The notes beneath the pieces are model-generated. The model worked only from the letters and a program-made list of their open reading frames with translations, did not search any database and was not told the DNA's origin. A program made the position numbers and the translations under genes. A DNA stretch of 64,000 nucleotides, taken from contig NZ_CP016769.1 of assembly GCF_002287925.1 (NCBI RefSeq), positions 1,396,062-1,460,061 on the forward strand, written 5' to 3'. Positions 33,808 to 42,099 of this stretch are shown piece after piece. The stretch is from Candidatus Planktophila lacus. GTDB taxonomy: Bacteria; Actinomycetota; Actinomycetes; Nanopelagicales; Nanopelagicaceae. Within the stretch, counting starts at the first letter, position 1. Every line of letters begins with the position of its first letter.

Positions 33808-34437
33808 TTAAGCGCGCTTACCAACAACTGGAGATAAGCCCACTGACTTTGCGAGCGCGTCATTATCTCCGCATTGTGTTAACCAGTTAGCGAGCATTAA
33901 ATGTCCGTGTTCAGTCAGTACTGATTCGGGATGGAACTGCACACCTTCAATTGGCAAAGTTTTATGGCGCATCGACATAACAACGCCAGATTCTGTTGCA
34001 CCTGTAATCTCTAATTCGCTGCTAACCGTGTCACGTTCTACTGCGAGTGAGTGGTAACGAGTTGCCGTAAATGGTGAGGGAAGGCTTGTTAAAACACCTT
34101 TTCCTTCGTGCAACACTTGTGAAGTTTTTCCATGCAGTAACTCTGGTGCGCGAGAAACAGTTGCACCGAATGCCACACCAATTGCTTGATGTCCTAAGCA
34201 GACGCCAAAGAGTGGAATATTTTTATCTGCGCAGTATTTGATCATCGCGATGCTGATGCCGGCATCTTCTGGGGTGCCAGGCCCGGGAGAGATAAGTACT
34301 CCGTCATATTCGCCGGCTTCCTCAACGCTTACTTCGTCATTTCGTTTAACGATGCATTCGGCGCCAAGTTGGCCGAGGTATTGCACCAAGTTAAATACGA
34401 ACGAGTCGTAGTTATCGATGACGAGGATGCGGGACAT
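33808..34437 (-). CDS. pabA: Anthranilate/4-amino-4-deoxychorismate synthase glutamine amidotransferase subunit
   Basis: 209 residues, class I amidotransferase. CLGHQAIG (78-85) has the nucleophile Cys, and HPESVLTEHG near 170 the catalytic His and Glu. It supplies ammonia to TrpE or PabB. In Actinobacteria the copy next to pknB and crgA is usually annotated trpG/pabA. Its end is 1 bp from the end of pknB (convergent). An AAGAAT -10 (plus-strand bases 34444-34449) lies 6 bases before the ATG. Confidence 0.9.
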   Translation of the reverse strand: MSRILVIDNYDSFVFNLVQYLGQLGAECIVKRNDEVSVEEAGEYDGVLISPGPGTPEDAGISIAMIKYCADKNIPLFGVCLGHQAIGVAFGATVSRAPELLHGKTSQVLHEGKGVLTSLPSPFTATRYHSLAVERDTVSSELEITGATESGVVMSMRHKTLPIEGVQFHPESVLTEHGHLMLANWLTQCGDNDALAKSVGLSPVVGKRA

Positions 34438-34536
34438 GGGGCAATTCTTGCAGGGTTGGCGGGTGGGCTGTTTCCAGATTTGTTCTTTTCAGTGCAGCAG
34501 TTTCCAGGATTGGGTTTTCCATGTAGCCTTCTACCT

Positions 34537-34803
34537 ATGCCAAAGTCGAAATTGCGTAAAAAGGTTCAAGAAAAGCACGCTCACGAAGAGCAGATCTTTG
34601 ATGCTGAGCCACACGGCCCGATCGAGAGCCCGAGCTGGCTTGCTCCAGTTATGGTCGCCAACTTCCTGGTCGGCCTCTTCTGGATCGTCGTTTTCTACGT
34701 AAGCCAGACCACCTATCCAATTCCGGGTATCGGCGCATGGAACATGATTATCGGCTTTAGCTTTATTGGGGTTGGATTCAGCCTCGCCACTAAATGGAGA
34801 TAA
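34537..34803 (+). CDS. crgA: Cell division protein CrgA
   Basis: 88 residues from ATG 34537, preceded by TAGCCT at 34524-34529 (7-base spacer). The open frame runs further upstream, but that part is antisense to pabA. A basic N-terminus (MPKSKLRKK) is followed by two membrane helices (about 38-58 and 68-85) with SPSWLAP-like and GIGAWNMIIGFS features of CrgA. CrgA is a small FtsZ/septum-associated membrane protein specific to Actinobacteria. Synteny with pabA and pknB is conserved. Confidence 0.9.
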   Translation: MPKSKLRKKVQEKHAHEEQIFDAEPHGPIESPSWLAPVMVANFLVGLFWIVVFYVSQTTYPIPGIGAWNMIIGFSFIGVGFSLATKWR

Positions 34804-34806
34804 GCG

Positions 34807-34870
34807 CAGCGTAATCGACCGAGTAAATGGCGATAGAGCTCAGCGTCATCGCCTGAGTAAATGGCGTTAG
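34807..34870 (+). repeat. Tandem imperfect direct repeat (30-bp unit, 34-bp period)
   Basis: Copy 1 at 34807-34836 and copy 2 at 34841-34870 agree at 26 of 30 positions; both contain GAGTAAATGGCG. They lie in the 133-bp gap between crgA and the response regulator. The origin could be a short duplication. A role as binding site is possible but not shown. Confidence 0.8.
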
Positions 34871-34896
34871 GCGAATAACCCTCTTTTTTACACCTA

Positions 34897-34930
34897 TTCT
34901 CAGTCTTCTCTCAGCCTATGAGAGCATTCT
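34897..34930 (+). promoter_or_regulatory. Response-regulator promoter with 11-bp-spaced direct repeats
   Basis: TTCTCAG (34897-34903) and CTCTCAG (34908-34914) are direct repeats 11 bp apart, the spacing expected for an OmpR-family dimer. The -10 CATTCT (34925-34930) ends 6 bases before the ATG at 34937. This suggests autoregulation of the two-component system (inference). Confidence 0.5.
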
Positions 34931-34936
34931 CAAACC

Positions 34937-35653
34937 ATGCCTAAGAGCTCTGAAAACACCAATTACCGAATTCTCGTCGTCGATGATGAATCCAGTATCA
35001 GCGATCTAATCTCAACAAGTCTGCGCTTCGTCGGTTTTGAAGTTCGCACCGCCGCAACCGGCTCAGAAGCTTTAACAGTTGCTGAAGAATTCAAACCGCA
35101 TGCCGTCGTACTCGATGTAATGCTTCCAGATTCAGATGGTTTTGAAGTCTGTCGCCAATTGCGCAGCGAAGGTTTAAATGTTGGAGTTCTCTTCTTAACT
35201 GCTAAAGATGGCATGGAAGATAAAGTCGCTGGGTTAACAATCGGTGGCGATGATTACATGACCAAACCATTTAGTTTGGAAGAACTTGTTGCGCGTTTGC
35301 GTGCGCTGCTTCGCCGTATCGGTGTTGCTGAGATTAACACCGATGATGAAAAGATTCGCTTTGCCGACCTTGAACTAAATGAAGCAACTCATGAAGTTCG
35401 TCGCGGCGGCGTTTTACTTGAGATGTCACCTACTGAATTTCAACTACTGCGTTACTTATTGATTAACGCTGATCGCGTAGTCTCTAAATCTCAAATCCTT
35501 GATCATGTGTGGCAATACGATTTCCGCGGTGATGCCGGAATTGTCGAAACATATATCTCCTACTTACGAAAGAAGATCGATATCTTCGATCCACCACTTA
35601 TCCACACAGTTCGCGGTGTTGGTTACCGCTTGCGCTTGCCAGCAGCGAAGTAG
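34937..35653 (+). CDS. OmpR-family response regulator
   Basis: 238 residues. The receiver domain (about 10-125) has DDE near 16-18, phosphorylated Asp in VVLDVMLPD (near 60) and Lys in MTKPFS near 112. The winged-helix domain (about 140-235) carries the HVWQYDFRGD and VETYISYLRKK signatures ending GVGYRLR. It regulates transcription on phosphorylation by the kinase encoded next. It looks leaderless (CATTCT -10). Closest family style is MprA/TcrA-like; the stimulus is unknown. Confidence 0.93.
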   Translation: MPKSSENTNYRILVVDDESSISDLISTSLRFVGFEVRTAATGSEALTVAEEFKPHAVVLDVMLPDSDGFEVCRQLRSEGLNVGVLFLTAKDGMEDKVAGLTIGGDDYMTKPFSLEELVARLRALLRRIGVAEINTDDEKIRFADLELNEATHEVRRGGVLLEMSPTEFQLLRYLLINADRVVSKSQILDHVWQYDFRGDAGIVETYISYLRKKIDIFDPPLIHTVRGVGYRLRLPAAK

Positions 35654-35661
35654 CATGAGCA

Positions 35662-37110
35662 ATGCCATCGTTCTCTAGTTGGAGTCTGCTCAACCGCCTG
35701 ACTTTAGGTGTTGTTCTGCTTTCTACACTAGGTGTGGTGGCATCAGATATCGCTGCTCAATCGCTACTTCGAACTTACTTAACTCATGAGGTAGATAACG
35801 AACTATTAAGTGTCGCTGGTGGTTCTATCCCGCGGCTAGAACGCGCAGGAATCGAATCTGATGACGATGATTTCAGCGACAACGAAGCTCGTTCAATGCA
35901 GATGCGGCCACTGCGCAGTATTCCAACTTCAACTTCAGTAACTTTGATTGGACCTGCAGGAATAGTTCTCGGCCAAATTGGTGGAGATTTAAATGCCACC
36001 GAGATAACTAGTTATTTAACGGCAATTACCCCTGAAAAAGCTTCTGAAAATGGAGATCGCCCGTTCACTATTGAAACTGAAGAACATGATTTCCGCGTTC
36101 TTTTGCGAACACTTCCTTCTGGTTTAGGAAATGTAGTAATCGCACATTCATTTGAAGATATCGATCGTATTCTCGCTCGCCTGCAAGGTCTCTTTATACT
36201 TATTGGTTTATTCATGATCTTCTTTATCGCACTCGCCTCTCGCAAGATGATTATCGTTGGACTTAAGCCACTGGCAAACGTTGAAGCCACAGCCGAAAGA
36301 ATTGCTGAAGGAGATCTAACTGCGCGTCTTCCAGATGTAAAACCAAATACTGAAGTTGGTCGCTTGGTTGGCACGCTAAATACGATGTTGGGGCGAATTG
36401 AAGAATCTTTTGCTGCGCGTTTAGAGAGCGAAAGTAAGTTACGCCGCTTTGTGGCCGATGCTTCACACGAACTTCGTACACCGATTACCGCTATCCGCGG
36501 TTTTGCCGAACTCCATCGTCAAGGAGCAGTTACGGGCGAAGAGAAGACAAAGGAGCTAATCGGCCGTATCGAGAACGAATCAAAGCGGATGGGTTCACTT
36601 GTAGAGGATCTACTTCTCTTGGCCCGCCTTGATCAATCGCGAGAAATGAAATCAGATCCGGTTAACCTCACACAGATAGTTTCCGATGCAGTCGCTTCTG
36701 CACGCGCCGCCGGACAAAATCACACCGTCAACTTTAATGAGCAAGCTGAAGAAATTTACGCGCTCGGTGATAAAGATCGAATTCATCAAGTTGTCGCGAA
36801 CTTACTTGCTAACGCGCGAGCACATACACCTGCCGGAACGGTTATAAATGTCTCACTAAAACAAGATACTGATGGGGTTCGTATACGTATTGCAGATAAC
36901 GGCCCTGGTTTAACGGATGCGGATCAAGCGCGAATCTTTGAGCGCTTCTATCGCGCTGATGCTTCGCGTGTTCGCACCGATGGTGAAGGAACAGGTTTAG
37001 GACTTTCTATTGTTGATGCAGTTATGCGCGCCCATGCTGGCCAAGTAAGCGTTCAATCCGATGTCGGAAAAGGCGCGGTATTTACCCTCTTTTTCCCGCT
37101 GGGAAGCTAG
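35662..37110 (+). CDS. Two-component sensor histidine kinase
   Basis: 482 residues. Membrane helix 1 (about 12-32), an outer sensor region (about 33-175) and helix 2 (about 177-197) come first. Next are a HAMP domain, the phospho-acceptor DASHELRTPITAI (His near 273), and an ATPase domain with N-box NLLANARAH, G1 DNGPGL and G2 GEGTGLGL. It starts 8 bp after the regulator. The acidic segment SDDDDFSDNEARS in the sensor region could bind cations or peptides (inference). The stop shares CTAG with the convergent htpX stop. Confidence 0.93.
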   Translation: MPSFSSWSLLNRLTLGVVLLSTLGVVASDIAAQSLLRTYLTHEVDNELLSVAGGSIPRLERAGIESDDDDFSDNEARSMQMRPLRSIPTSTSVTLIGPAGIVLGQIGGDLNATEITSYLTAITPEKASENGDRPFTIETEEHDFRVLLRTLPSGLGNVVIAHSFEDIDRILARLQGLFILIGLFMIFFIALASRKMIIVGLKPLANVEATAERIAEGDLTARLPDVKPNTEVGRLVGTLNTMLGRIEESFAARLESESKLRRFVADASHELRTPITAIRGFAELHRQGAVTGEEKTKELIGRIENESKRMGSLVEDLLLLARLDQSREMKSDPVNLTQIVSDAVASARAAGQNHTVNFNEQAEEIYALGDKDRIHQVVANLLANARAHTPAGTVINVSLKQDTDGVRIRIADNGPGLTDADQARIFERFYRADASRVRTDGEGTGLGLSIVDAVMRAHAGQVSVQSDVGKGAVFTLFFPLGS

Positions 37111-38018
37111 TTTCCCAAAGACTCCATCGCACGCAGAGTTGAAATGCGCTCTTCAATTGGCGGATGAGTAGAGAACATCTTGGAAACTGCTTTGCCATCC
37201 AGCGGTGATTCAATCCAGATATGAGCAACAGCATTTGATTTCTGTTGCACGACCGTTGAATCTGCCGCAAGTACTTCAAGTGCCTTGCGAAGTCCGGCAG
37301 GATTGCGAGTAAATGAAACAGCAGTGGCATCAGCGAGTGATTCACGACGGCGTGAAATTGCGCTCTTAAGTAGTGTTGCCGCAATTGGCGCCAAGATTAA
37401 AACAAAGAGCGAAACTACCAACATGATTGGGTTGGCGTTGCTATCGCGATCGCGACGACCGCCACCAAACCACATCATGCGCATTAGGAAATCGCTCAAG
37501 ATCGCAATTGCACCTGCAGTTGTCGCAGCAACTGCTGAAACAAGAGTGTCGCGATTGGCTACGTGCGCCATCTCGTGCGCAATAACGCCTTGCAGTTCGT
37601 CACGATCCATAACTTCCAAGATGCGAGTTGTAAATGCAATTAGCGCATGATCGGGATCGCGCCCTGTTGCAAAAGCGTTTGGCGCGGTGTCGACAACAAT
37701 TGCAACCTGTGGCATTGGTAGTCCACTTGCGATAACAACTTCTTCAATGACGTTAAAGAGTTCGGGGTTATCTTCGCGCTGAATTAACTTTGCGCCAGTC
37801 ATCTTTAAAACTAATTTATCTGAGCCGTAATACGAACCCCATACGCCAATCAGAGATATACCAACTGCAAGTGGCACCATGAACGTTGATGTGCCGGCGC
37901 CAAAGTAAGTTAGCGCTGCATATGCAACTAGACCGGTGAGTAAACCCATTGAGGCAAGAAGGAAATAAGTCTTTCCTTTATTTGCGCTCTGTTGGGAGCG
38001 AAAATCATTTATTGCCAT
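37107..38018 (-). CDS. htpX: Membrane zinc metalloprotease HtpX
   Basis: 303 residues, M48B family. Helices at about 18-38 and 42-62. The catalytic zinc motif HEMAH is near 148, with helix segments after it and the third ligand Glu in ESLADA near 230. The C-terminal FSTHPPIEERI is typical. It degrades damaged membrane proteins at the inner membrane. It follows lemA by 6 bp, an arrangement seen in many bacteria. Confidence 0.94.
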   Translation of the reverse strand: MAINDFRSQQSANKGKTYFLLASMGLLTGLVAYAALTYFGAGTSTFMVPLAVGISLIGVWGSYYGSDKLVLKMTGAKLIQREDNPELFNVIEEVVIASGLPMPQVAIVVDTAPNAFATGRDPDHALIAFTTRILEVMDRDELQGVIAHEMAHVANRDTLVSAVAATTAGAIAILSDFLMRMMWFGGGRRDRDSNANPIMLVVSLFVLILAPIAATLLKSAISRRRESLADATAVSFTRNPAGLRKALEVLAADSTVVQQKSNAVAHIWIESPLDGKAVSKMFSTHPPIEERISTLRAMESLGN

Positions 38019-38024
38019 TGTTTC

Positions 38025-38576
38025 TTAGAAAGTTACCTTTGGCACGTTGCGATCTTGTGGATCTTCAACTTCATAAAATTCGCGCTCTGTAACCTTGGCA
38101 AAACCTGCGAAAAAGTTGGTGGGGATGGTTTTTACAGCGGTGTTGAGGTTGCGAACGTTGTCGTTATAGAACTGACGTGAGAAGGCAACTTTATTTTCAG
38201 TTGTTGAAAGTTCTTCTTGTAGAGATAAGAAGTTTGATGATGCTTTGAGATCTGGGTAAGCCTCAGCGACTGCGAGCAATCCGCGGAGCGCTTGCGTCAA
38301 CATTCCATCAGCGGCTGCAACATCGGCAACCGTTGAAGCAGTGGTCGCCTTAGCGCGCGCTGTAACAACGGCATCGAAGGTGCCTTGTTCGTGCGCGGCA
38401 TAACCTTTTACGGTTTCAACTAAATTTGGGATTAAGTCAGAGCGGCGCTTTAACTGCACTTCGATCTGAGCAAATGATTCATCGACGCTGATATTTAAGC
38501 GGATGAGTCGGTTGTATTGAGCAACGAAGAAAAGTACGAGAAGACCGACAACTGCGAGCGCGATAATGATTTCCAT
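38025..38576 (-). CDS. lemA: LemA family protein
   Basis: 183 residues. A single N-terminal membrane helix (2-22), then a helical domain with YNRLIRLN, IEVQLKRRSDLIPNLVETVKGYA (about 43-65), LTQALRGLLAVAEAYPDLKA and the C-terminal YNDNVRNLNT. Most of the protein is expected outside the membrane. Function is unsettled in the family; pairing with htpX suggests a shared role in membrane quality control. First gene of a two-gene operon. Confidence 0.93.
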   Translation of the reverse strand: MEIIIALAVVGLLVLFFVAQYNRLIRLNISVDESFAQIEVQLKRRSDLIPNLVETVKGYAAHEQGTFDAVVTARAKATTASTVADVAAADGMLTQALRGLLAVAEAYPDLKASSNFLSLQEELSTTENKVAFSRQFYNDNVRNLNTAVKTIPTNFFAGFAKVTEREFYEVEDPQDRNVPKVTF

Positions 38577-38643
38577 AATTAATTCAACCCCTTAAGTAAA
38601 GGATGTATTCCCGTTACAGGTTAGCTTGTGGATCGGTGGTGGA

Positions 38644-39222
38644 TTACTTGATCTTGCTTTGGTGGAAATTTAAGAAGGAGCGGCTTGCGGTTGGTCCGCG
38701 CTGACCCTGATATCTAGAGCCATATTTCGCGCTGCCGTATGGATGCTCAGCAGGAGATGAGAGTTTGATCAGACAGAGCTGACCGATCTTCATTCCTGGG
38801 AATAGCTTTACCGGCAGATTTGCTACGTTGGAAAGTTCAAGGGTGATGTGTCCAGAAAATCCCGGATCGATAAAGCCAGCAGTTGAATGTGTAAGCAAGC
38901 CAAGGCGGCCGAGTGAAGATTTTCCTTCTAGGCGACCGGCAATGTCATCTGGCAAGGTGATGATTTCGTAGGTGCTGGCTAGAACGAATTCACCTGGGTG
39001 CAAGATAAATGCTTCGCCATCTTCGGCGACGACTTCGCGAGTTAGCTCGGCTTGTTCGATCGATGGATCGATGACTGAGTACTTGTGGTTTTCGAAGACG
39101 CGGAAGAATTTATCGAGGCGGACATCAACCGATGAAGGTTGGATCATCGCCTCTTCAAATGGTTCGACGGCGACGCGGCCGGCGTTGATTTCAGAGCGGA
39201 TATCGCGATCACTTAGAAGCAC
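38644..39222 (-). CDS. dcd: dCTP deaminase (actinobacterial, possibly bifunctional dCTP deaminase/dUTPase)
   Basis: 192 residues from GTG 39222. [28 protein letters not shown] (about 102-129) has the Ser/Arg/Glu nucleotide-binding and catalytic residues, and LELSN and the C-terminal [18 protein letters not shown] close over the substrate. Homologues in mycobacteria convert dCTP directly to dUMP, and this length fits. It supplies dUMP for thymidylate. TAGGCT (plus-strand bases 39229-39234) is 6 bases before the GTG, so it is probably leaderless. Confidence 0.93.
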   Translation of the reverse strand: MLLSDRDIRSEINAGRVAVEPFEEAMIQPSSVDVRLDKFFRVFENHKYSVIDPSIEQAELTREVVAEDGEAFILHPGEFVLASTYEIITLPDDIAGRLEGKSSLGRLGLLTHSTAGFIDPGFSGHITLELSNVANLPVKLFPGMKIGQLCLIKLSSPAEHPYGSAKYGSRYQGQRGPTASRSFLNFHQSKIK

Positions 39223-39300
39223 GGCGTGAGCCTATCTGACCGCGGTAGAAACGCTTAGTTAGGGCTTGCGTAAGTTACTGGTGGGTAGCATTATTTGCCC
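39223..39300. promoter_or_regulatory. Divergent promoter between dcd and acyl-CoA dehydrogenase genes
   Basis: 78 bp. Minus-strand -10 TAGGCT at plus-strand bases 39229-39234 for dcd. Plus-strand -10 CATTAT at 39289-39294, 6 bases before ATG 39301. No ribosome site on either side. Confidence 0.55.
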
Positions 39301-41127
39301 ATGAGCCATTACAACGCCAACCTGCGCGATATCGAATTCTGCCTCTTTGACCTCTTCCAAACCGAGAAGGTGCTGGGAACTTCCATCTTTAGCGAACTCG
39401 ATCGCGAAACTGCGATGGGGATGTTGGAAGAGATGAAGCGCTTAACCGAGAATGATCTCGCCGAATCTTTCGTTGAAGGCGATCGCGTTGGTGCAATTCT
39501 CAATAAAGAAACTGGAAATGTCACTCTTCCAGAAAGTTTTAAAAAATCTTACAAAGCTTATATCGATGGCGAATGGTGGCGTCTTGATGCACCGGTTGAT
39601 TTAGGCGGAACAAAAGTTCCGGCAGCAGTTCGCTGGGCGATCGCCGAAATGGTTTTAGGTTCAAACCCTGCGATTCACATTTATGCATCAGGTTACGCGT
39701 TTGCGCAAGTTGCATATGTTTTGGGTACTGAAGATCAGAAGCAGATGGCGAAGTTAATGGTTGATCGCCACTGGGGCGCAACAATGCAGTTAACAGAACC
39801 AGATGCTGGTTCAGATGTTGGTGCAGGTCGAAGCAAGGCGGTGCAACAACCTGATGGAACTTGGCATATCACCGGCACAAAGCGCTACATCACATCAGGT
39901 GATGCAGACTTCTACGAGAACGTTATGCACTTCGTTCTTGCTCGTCGCGAAGGTGGCGGACCAGGAACTAAGGGTCTTTCGCTCTTCTTAATTCCTAAAT
40001 TTATGTTTGATCTCAAGACCGGTGATCTTGGAAAGCGTAACGGTGTTTTTGTAACCTCACTTGAAAGCAAGATGGGTCTAAACGTTTCTGCTACTTGTGA
40101 AGTTAACCTGGGAGAGAAAGAGCCAGCAGTTGGTTATTTGTTAGGTGAAGTACACGAAGGTATTGCGCAGATGTTTAAGGTAATTGAATTTGCGCGCATG
40201 ATGGTCGGTACCAAGGCGATCGCGACTTTATCTGCTGGATATCAGCAAGCACTTAGCTATGCGAAAACCCGTGTACAAGGCGGGGATATGAAGGTTATGA
40301 ACGATAAGGCGAGCCCGCGCGTAACGATTATTCACCACCCAGATGTGCGTCGTTCTTTGATGGTACAGAAGTCATACTCCGAAGGTATGCGCGCGCTAGT
40401 GCTTTACACCGCAACTATTCAAGATGAGATTGAACTCGCTCGTGCAGCTGGCGATGAGGCAAAAGTAAAGACAATGGAAGCGCTTAACGATCTCTTGCTG
40501 CCAGTTGTTAAGGGTTACGGCTCTGAAAAATCTTGGACACTTCTTGGTACTGAATCGCTGCAAACATTTGGTGGCGCCGGCTTTACCCAAGATTGGCCAC
40601 TAGAACAATATGTTCGCGATGCCAAGATCGATACTTTGTATGAAGGCACAACTGCAATTCAAGGTCTTGATTTCTTCTTCCGCAAAGTTGTTAAAGATGG
40701 CGGAAAAGCACTTGGCCTTCTTGGTAAAGAGATCCAAACATTTGCTGAAGCAGGCGGTGCACATCTTGATGAGAAGCAAGCTCTACTTAAAGCTCTCGGT
40801 GATCTAAATGGCATGGTTGGAGTTCTTGTTGGACACGCCATGGCATCACAAGAATCTGCGCCAGAGATTTACAAAGTTGGTTTAAATACATCGCGTGTAT
40901 TGATGGCAGTTGGCGACATCATCACCTCGTGGTTATTGCTACGCCAAGCAGATATCGCTGCTGAGCGTTTGCCGAGCGCATCTGCAAAGGATGCCGATTT
41001 CTACACCGGCAAAATCGCATCAGCGAAGTTCTTTGTGACAAATTATCTGCCACATATCACCGCTGATCGTAAGATTGTTGAGGCCACCGATAGTTCAATT
41101 ATGGAGATCTCTGAAAACGCCTTCTAA
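39301..41127 (+). CDS. Acyl-CoA dehydrogenase
   Basis: 608 residues from ATG 39301; an in-frame TTG 6 bases earlier falls in the spacer after the -10. N-terminal helical domain, then [13 protein letters not shown] (about 161-173) and the FAD/substrate beta domain. The C-terminal helical domain has ETFGGAGF-like [35 protein letters not shown] (near 420-455), whose Glu is the catalytic base. The extra C-terminal domain (about 470-600) places it with long FadE5-type enzymes. It oxidises fatty acyl-CoA in beta-oxidation. Monocistronic. Confidence 0.92.
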   Translation: MSHYNANLRDIEFCLFDLFQTEKVLGTSIFSELDRETAMGMLEEMKRLTENDLAESFVEGDRVGAILNKETGNVTLPESFKKSYKAYIDGEWWRLDAPVDLGGTKVPAAVRWAIAEMVLGSNPAIHIYASGYAFAQVAYVLGTEDQKQMAKLMVDRHWGATMQLTEPDAGSDVGAGRSKAVQQPDGTWHITGTKRYITSGDADFYENVMHFVLARREGGGPGTKGLSLFLIPKFMFDLKTGDLGKRNGVFVTSLESKMGLNVSATCEVNLGEKEPAVGYLLGEVHEGIAQMFKVIEFARMMVGTKAIATLSAGYQQALSYAKTRVQGGDMKVMNDKASPRVTIIHHPDVRRSLMVQKSYSEGMRALVLYTATIQDEIELARAAGDEAKVKTMEALNDLLLPVVKGYGSEKSWTLLGTESLQTFGGAGFTQDWPLEQYVRDAKIDTLYEGTTAIQGLDFFFRKVVKDGGKALGLLGKEIQTFAEAGGAHLDEKQALLKALGDLNGMVGVLVGHAMASQESAPEIYKVGLNTSRVLMAVGDIITSWLLLRQADIAAERLPSASAKDADFYTGKIASAKFFVTNYLPHITADRKIVEATDSSIMEISENAF

Positions 41128-41176
41128 ATAACTTTTGCTAATTAGGCGAATATCTAACTTAAGATAGGCTCACCCA

Positions 41177-42097
41177 ATGCTAAATAAGCATCGGGGCGAG
41201 CTCTACCTAGTTATAGGTGCGATCTTCTTCTCCATGAACGGTGTAGTCGTCACCTTGGTCCTCGACCATATGACGACATTTCGCTTGGCCCAAGTCCGCG
41301 CAATTGGAACCTTCTTCCTTCTCTTTCTTATTACCTTTATTCAGGATCGAAATTCCCTAAAGGCCGAACGTCGCGAAATCCCAACCTTGCTCTTCTATGG
41401 CGTTTTCGGCTACGCGATGGTGCAACTCGGTTACTTCATCGGCATTTCTCGCGGTGTTCCGCTTAGCTTGGTGCTGATTATCGAATTTACAGCGCCGATT
41501 TGGATCGTTCTCTGGATTAAATTTGTTCGCAAATCAGTCGTTGCTAAAGATATGTGGGTGGCAATTGCACTTTCATTGCTCGGTTTAATTCTGGTTGCAA
41601 AAGTTTGGCAAGGTTTTTCATTCGACTTAATCGGATCTTTTGGTGCCCTTGGCGCCGCGTTGGCTTTGGCCGTTTACTTCTTAATGAGCCAATCGCAAGG
41701 CACAAAACGTTCTGCGCAAGCGATGGTTGTTTGGGGAATGGGAGTCGCAGGGCTTTTCTGGTCTTTAGTGCTGCCGATCTGGAATTTTCCTACGGCAATT
41801 TTCACAACTGAAATTAACTTGCAGGGACGCTTTAGCGACTACAGCGCACCAGGTTGGTTATTGATTGCCTATGTAATTGTTTTTGGAACGTTGGTTCCGT
41901 ACCTATTTGTGGTCGGTGGAATTCGCAGGTTAAGTGCTTCAACATCTAGCGTTATCGGAATGTTGGAACCCGTTTTGGCTGGAGCATTTGCTTGGATCTG
42001 GTTATCGCAATCATGGACAGCGATTCAATTATTTGGCGGACTTATTGTATTAATCGGTATCTATATTGCAGATAGAGCAAAGACAAACGCTAAATAG
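41177..42097 (+). CDS. DMT superfamily (EamA) transporter, RhtA-like
   Basis: 306 residues with ten predicted membrane helices in two EamA repeats (about 8-140 and 150-300). GVVVTLVLDHM, GISRGVPLSLVLIIEFTAPIWI and LEPVLAGAFAWIWLSQ are the repeat signatures. Members export amino acids, metabolites or nucleobases; RhtA-like ones export threonine/homoserine. Substrate unknown. TAGGCT at 41165-41170 is 7 bases before the ATG, suggesting a leaderless mRNA. Its stop is 2 bp from the convergent dnaB stop. Confidence 0.85.
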   Translation: MLNKHRGELYLVIGAIFFSMNGVVVTLVLDHMTTFRLAQVRAIGTFFLLFLITFIQDRNSLKAERREIPTLLFYGVFGYAMVQLGYFIGISRGVPLSLVLIIEFTAPIWIVLWIKFVRKSVVAKDMWVAIALSLLGLILVAKVWQGFSFDLIGSFGALGAALALAVYFLMSQSQGTKRSAQAMVVWGMGVAGLFWSLVLPIWNFPTAIFTTEINLQGRFSDYSAPGWLLIAYVIVFGTLVPYLFVVGGIRRLSASTSSVIGMLEPVLAGAFAWIWLSQSWTAIQLFGGLIVLIGIYIADRAKTNAK

Positions 42098-42099
42098 TT

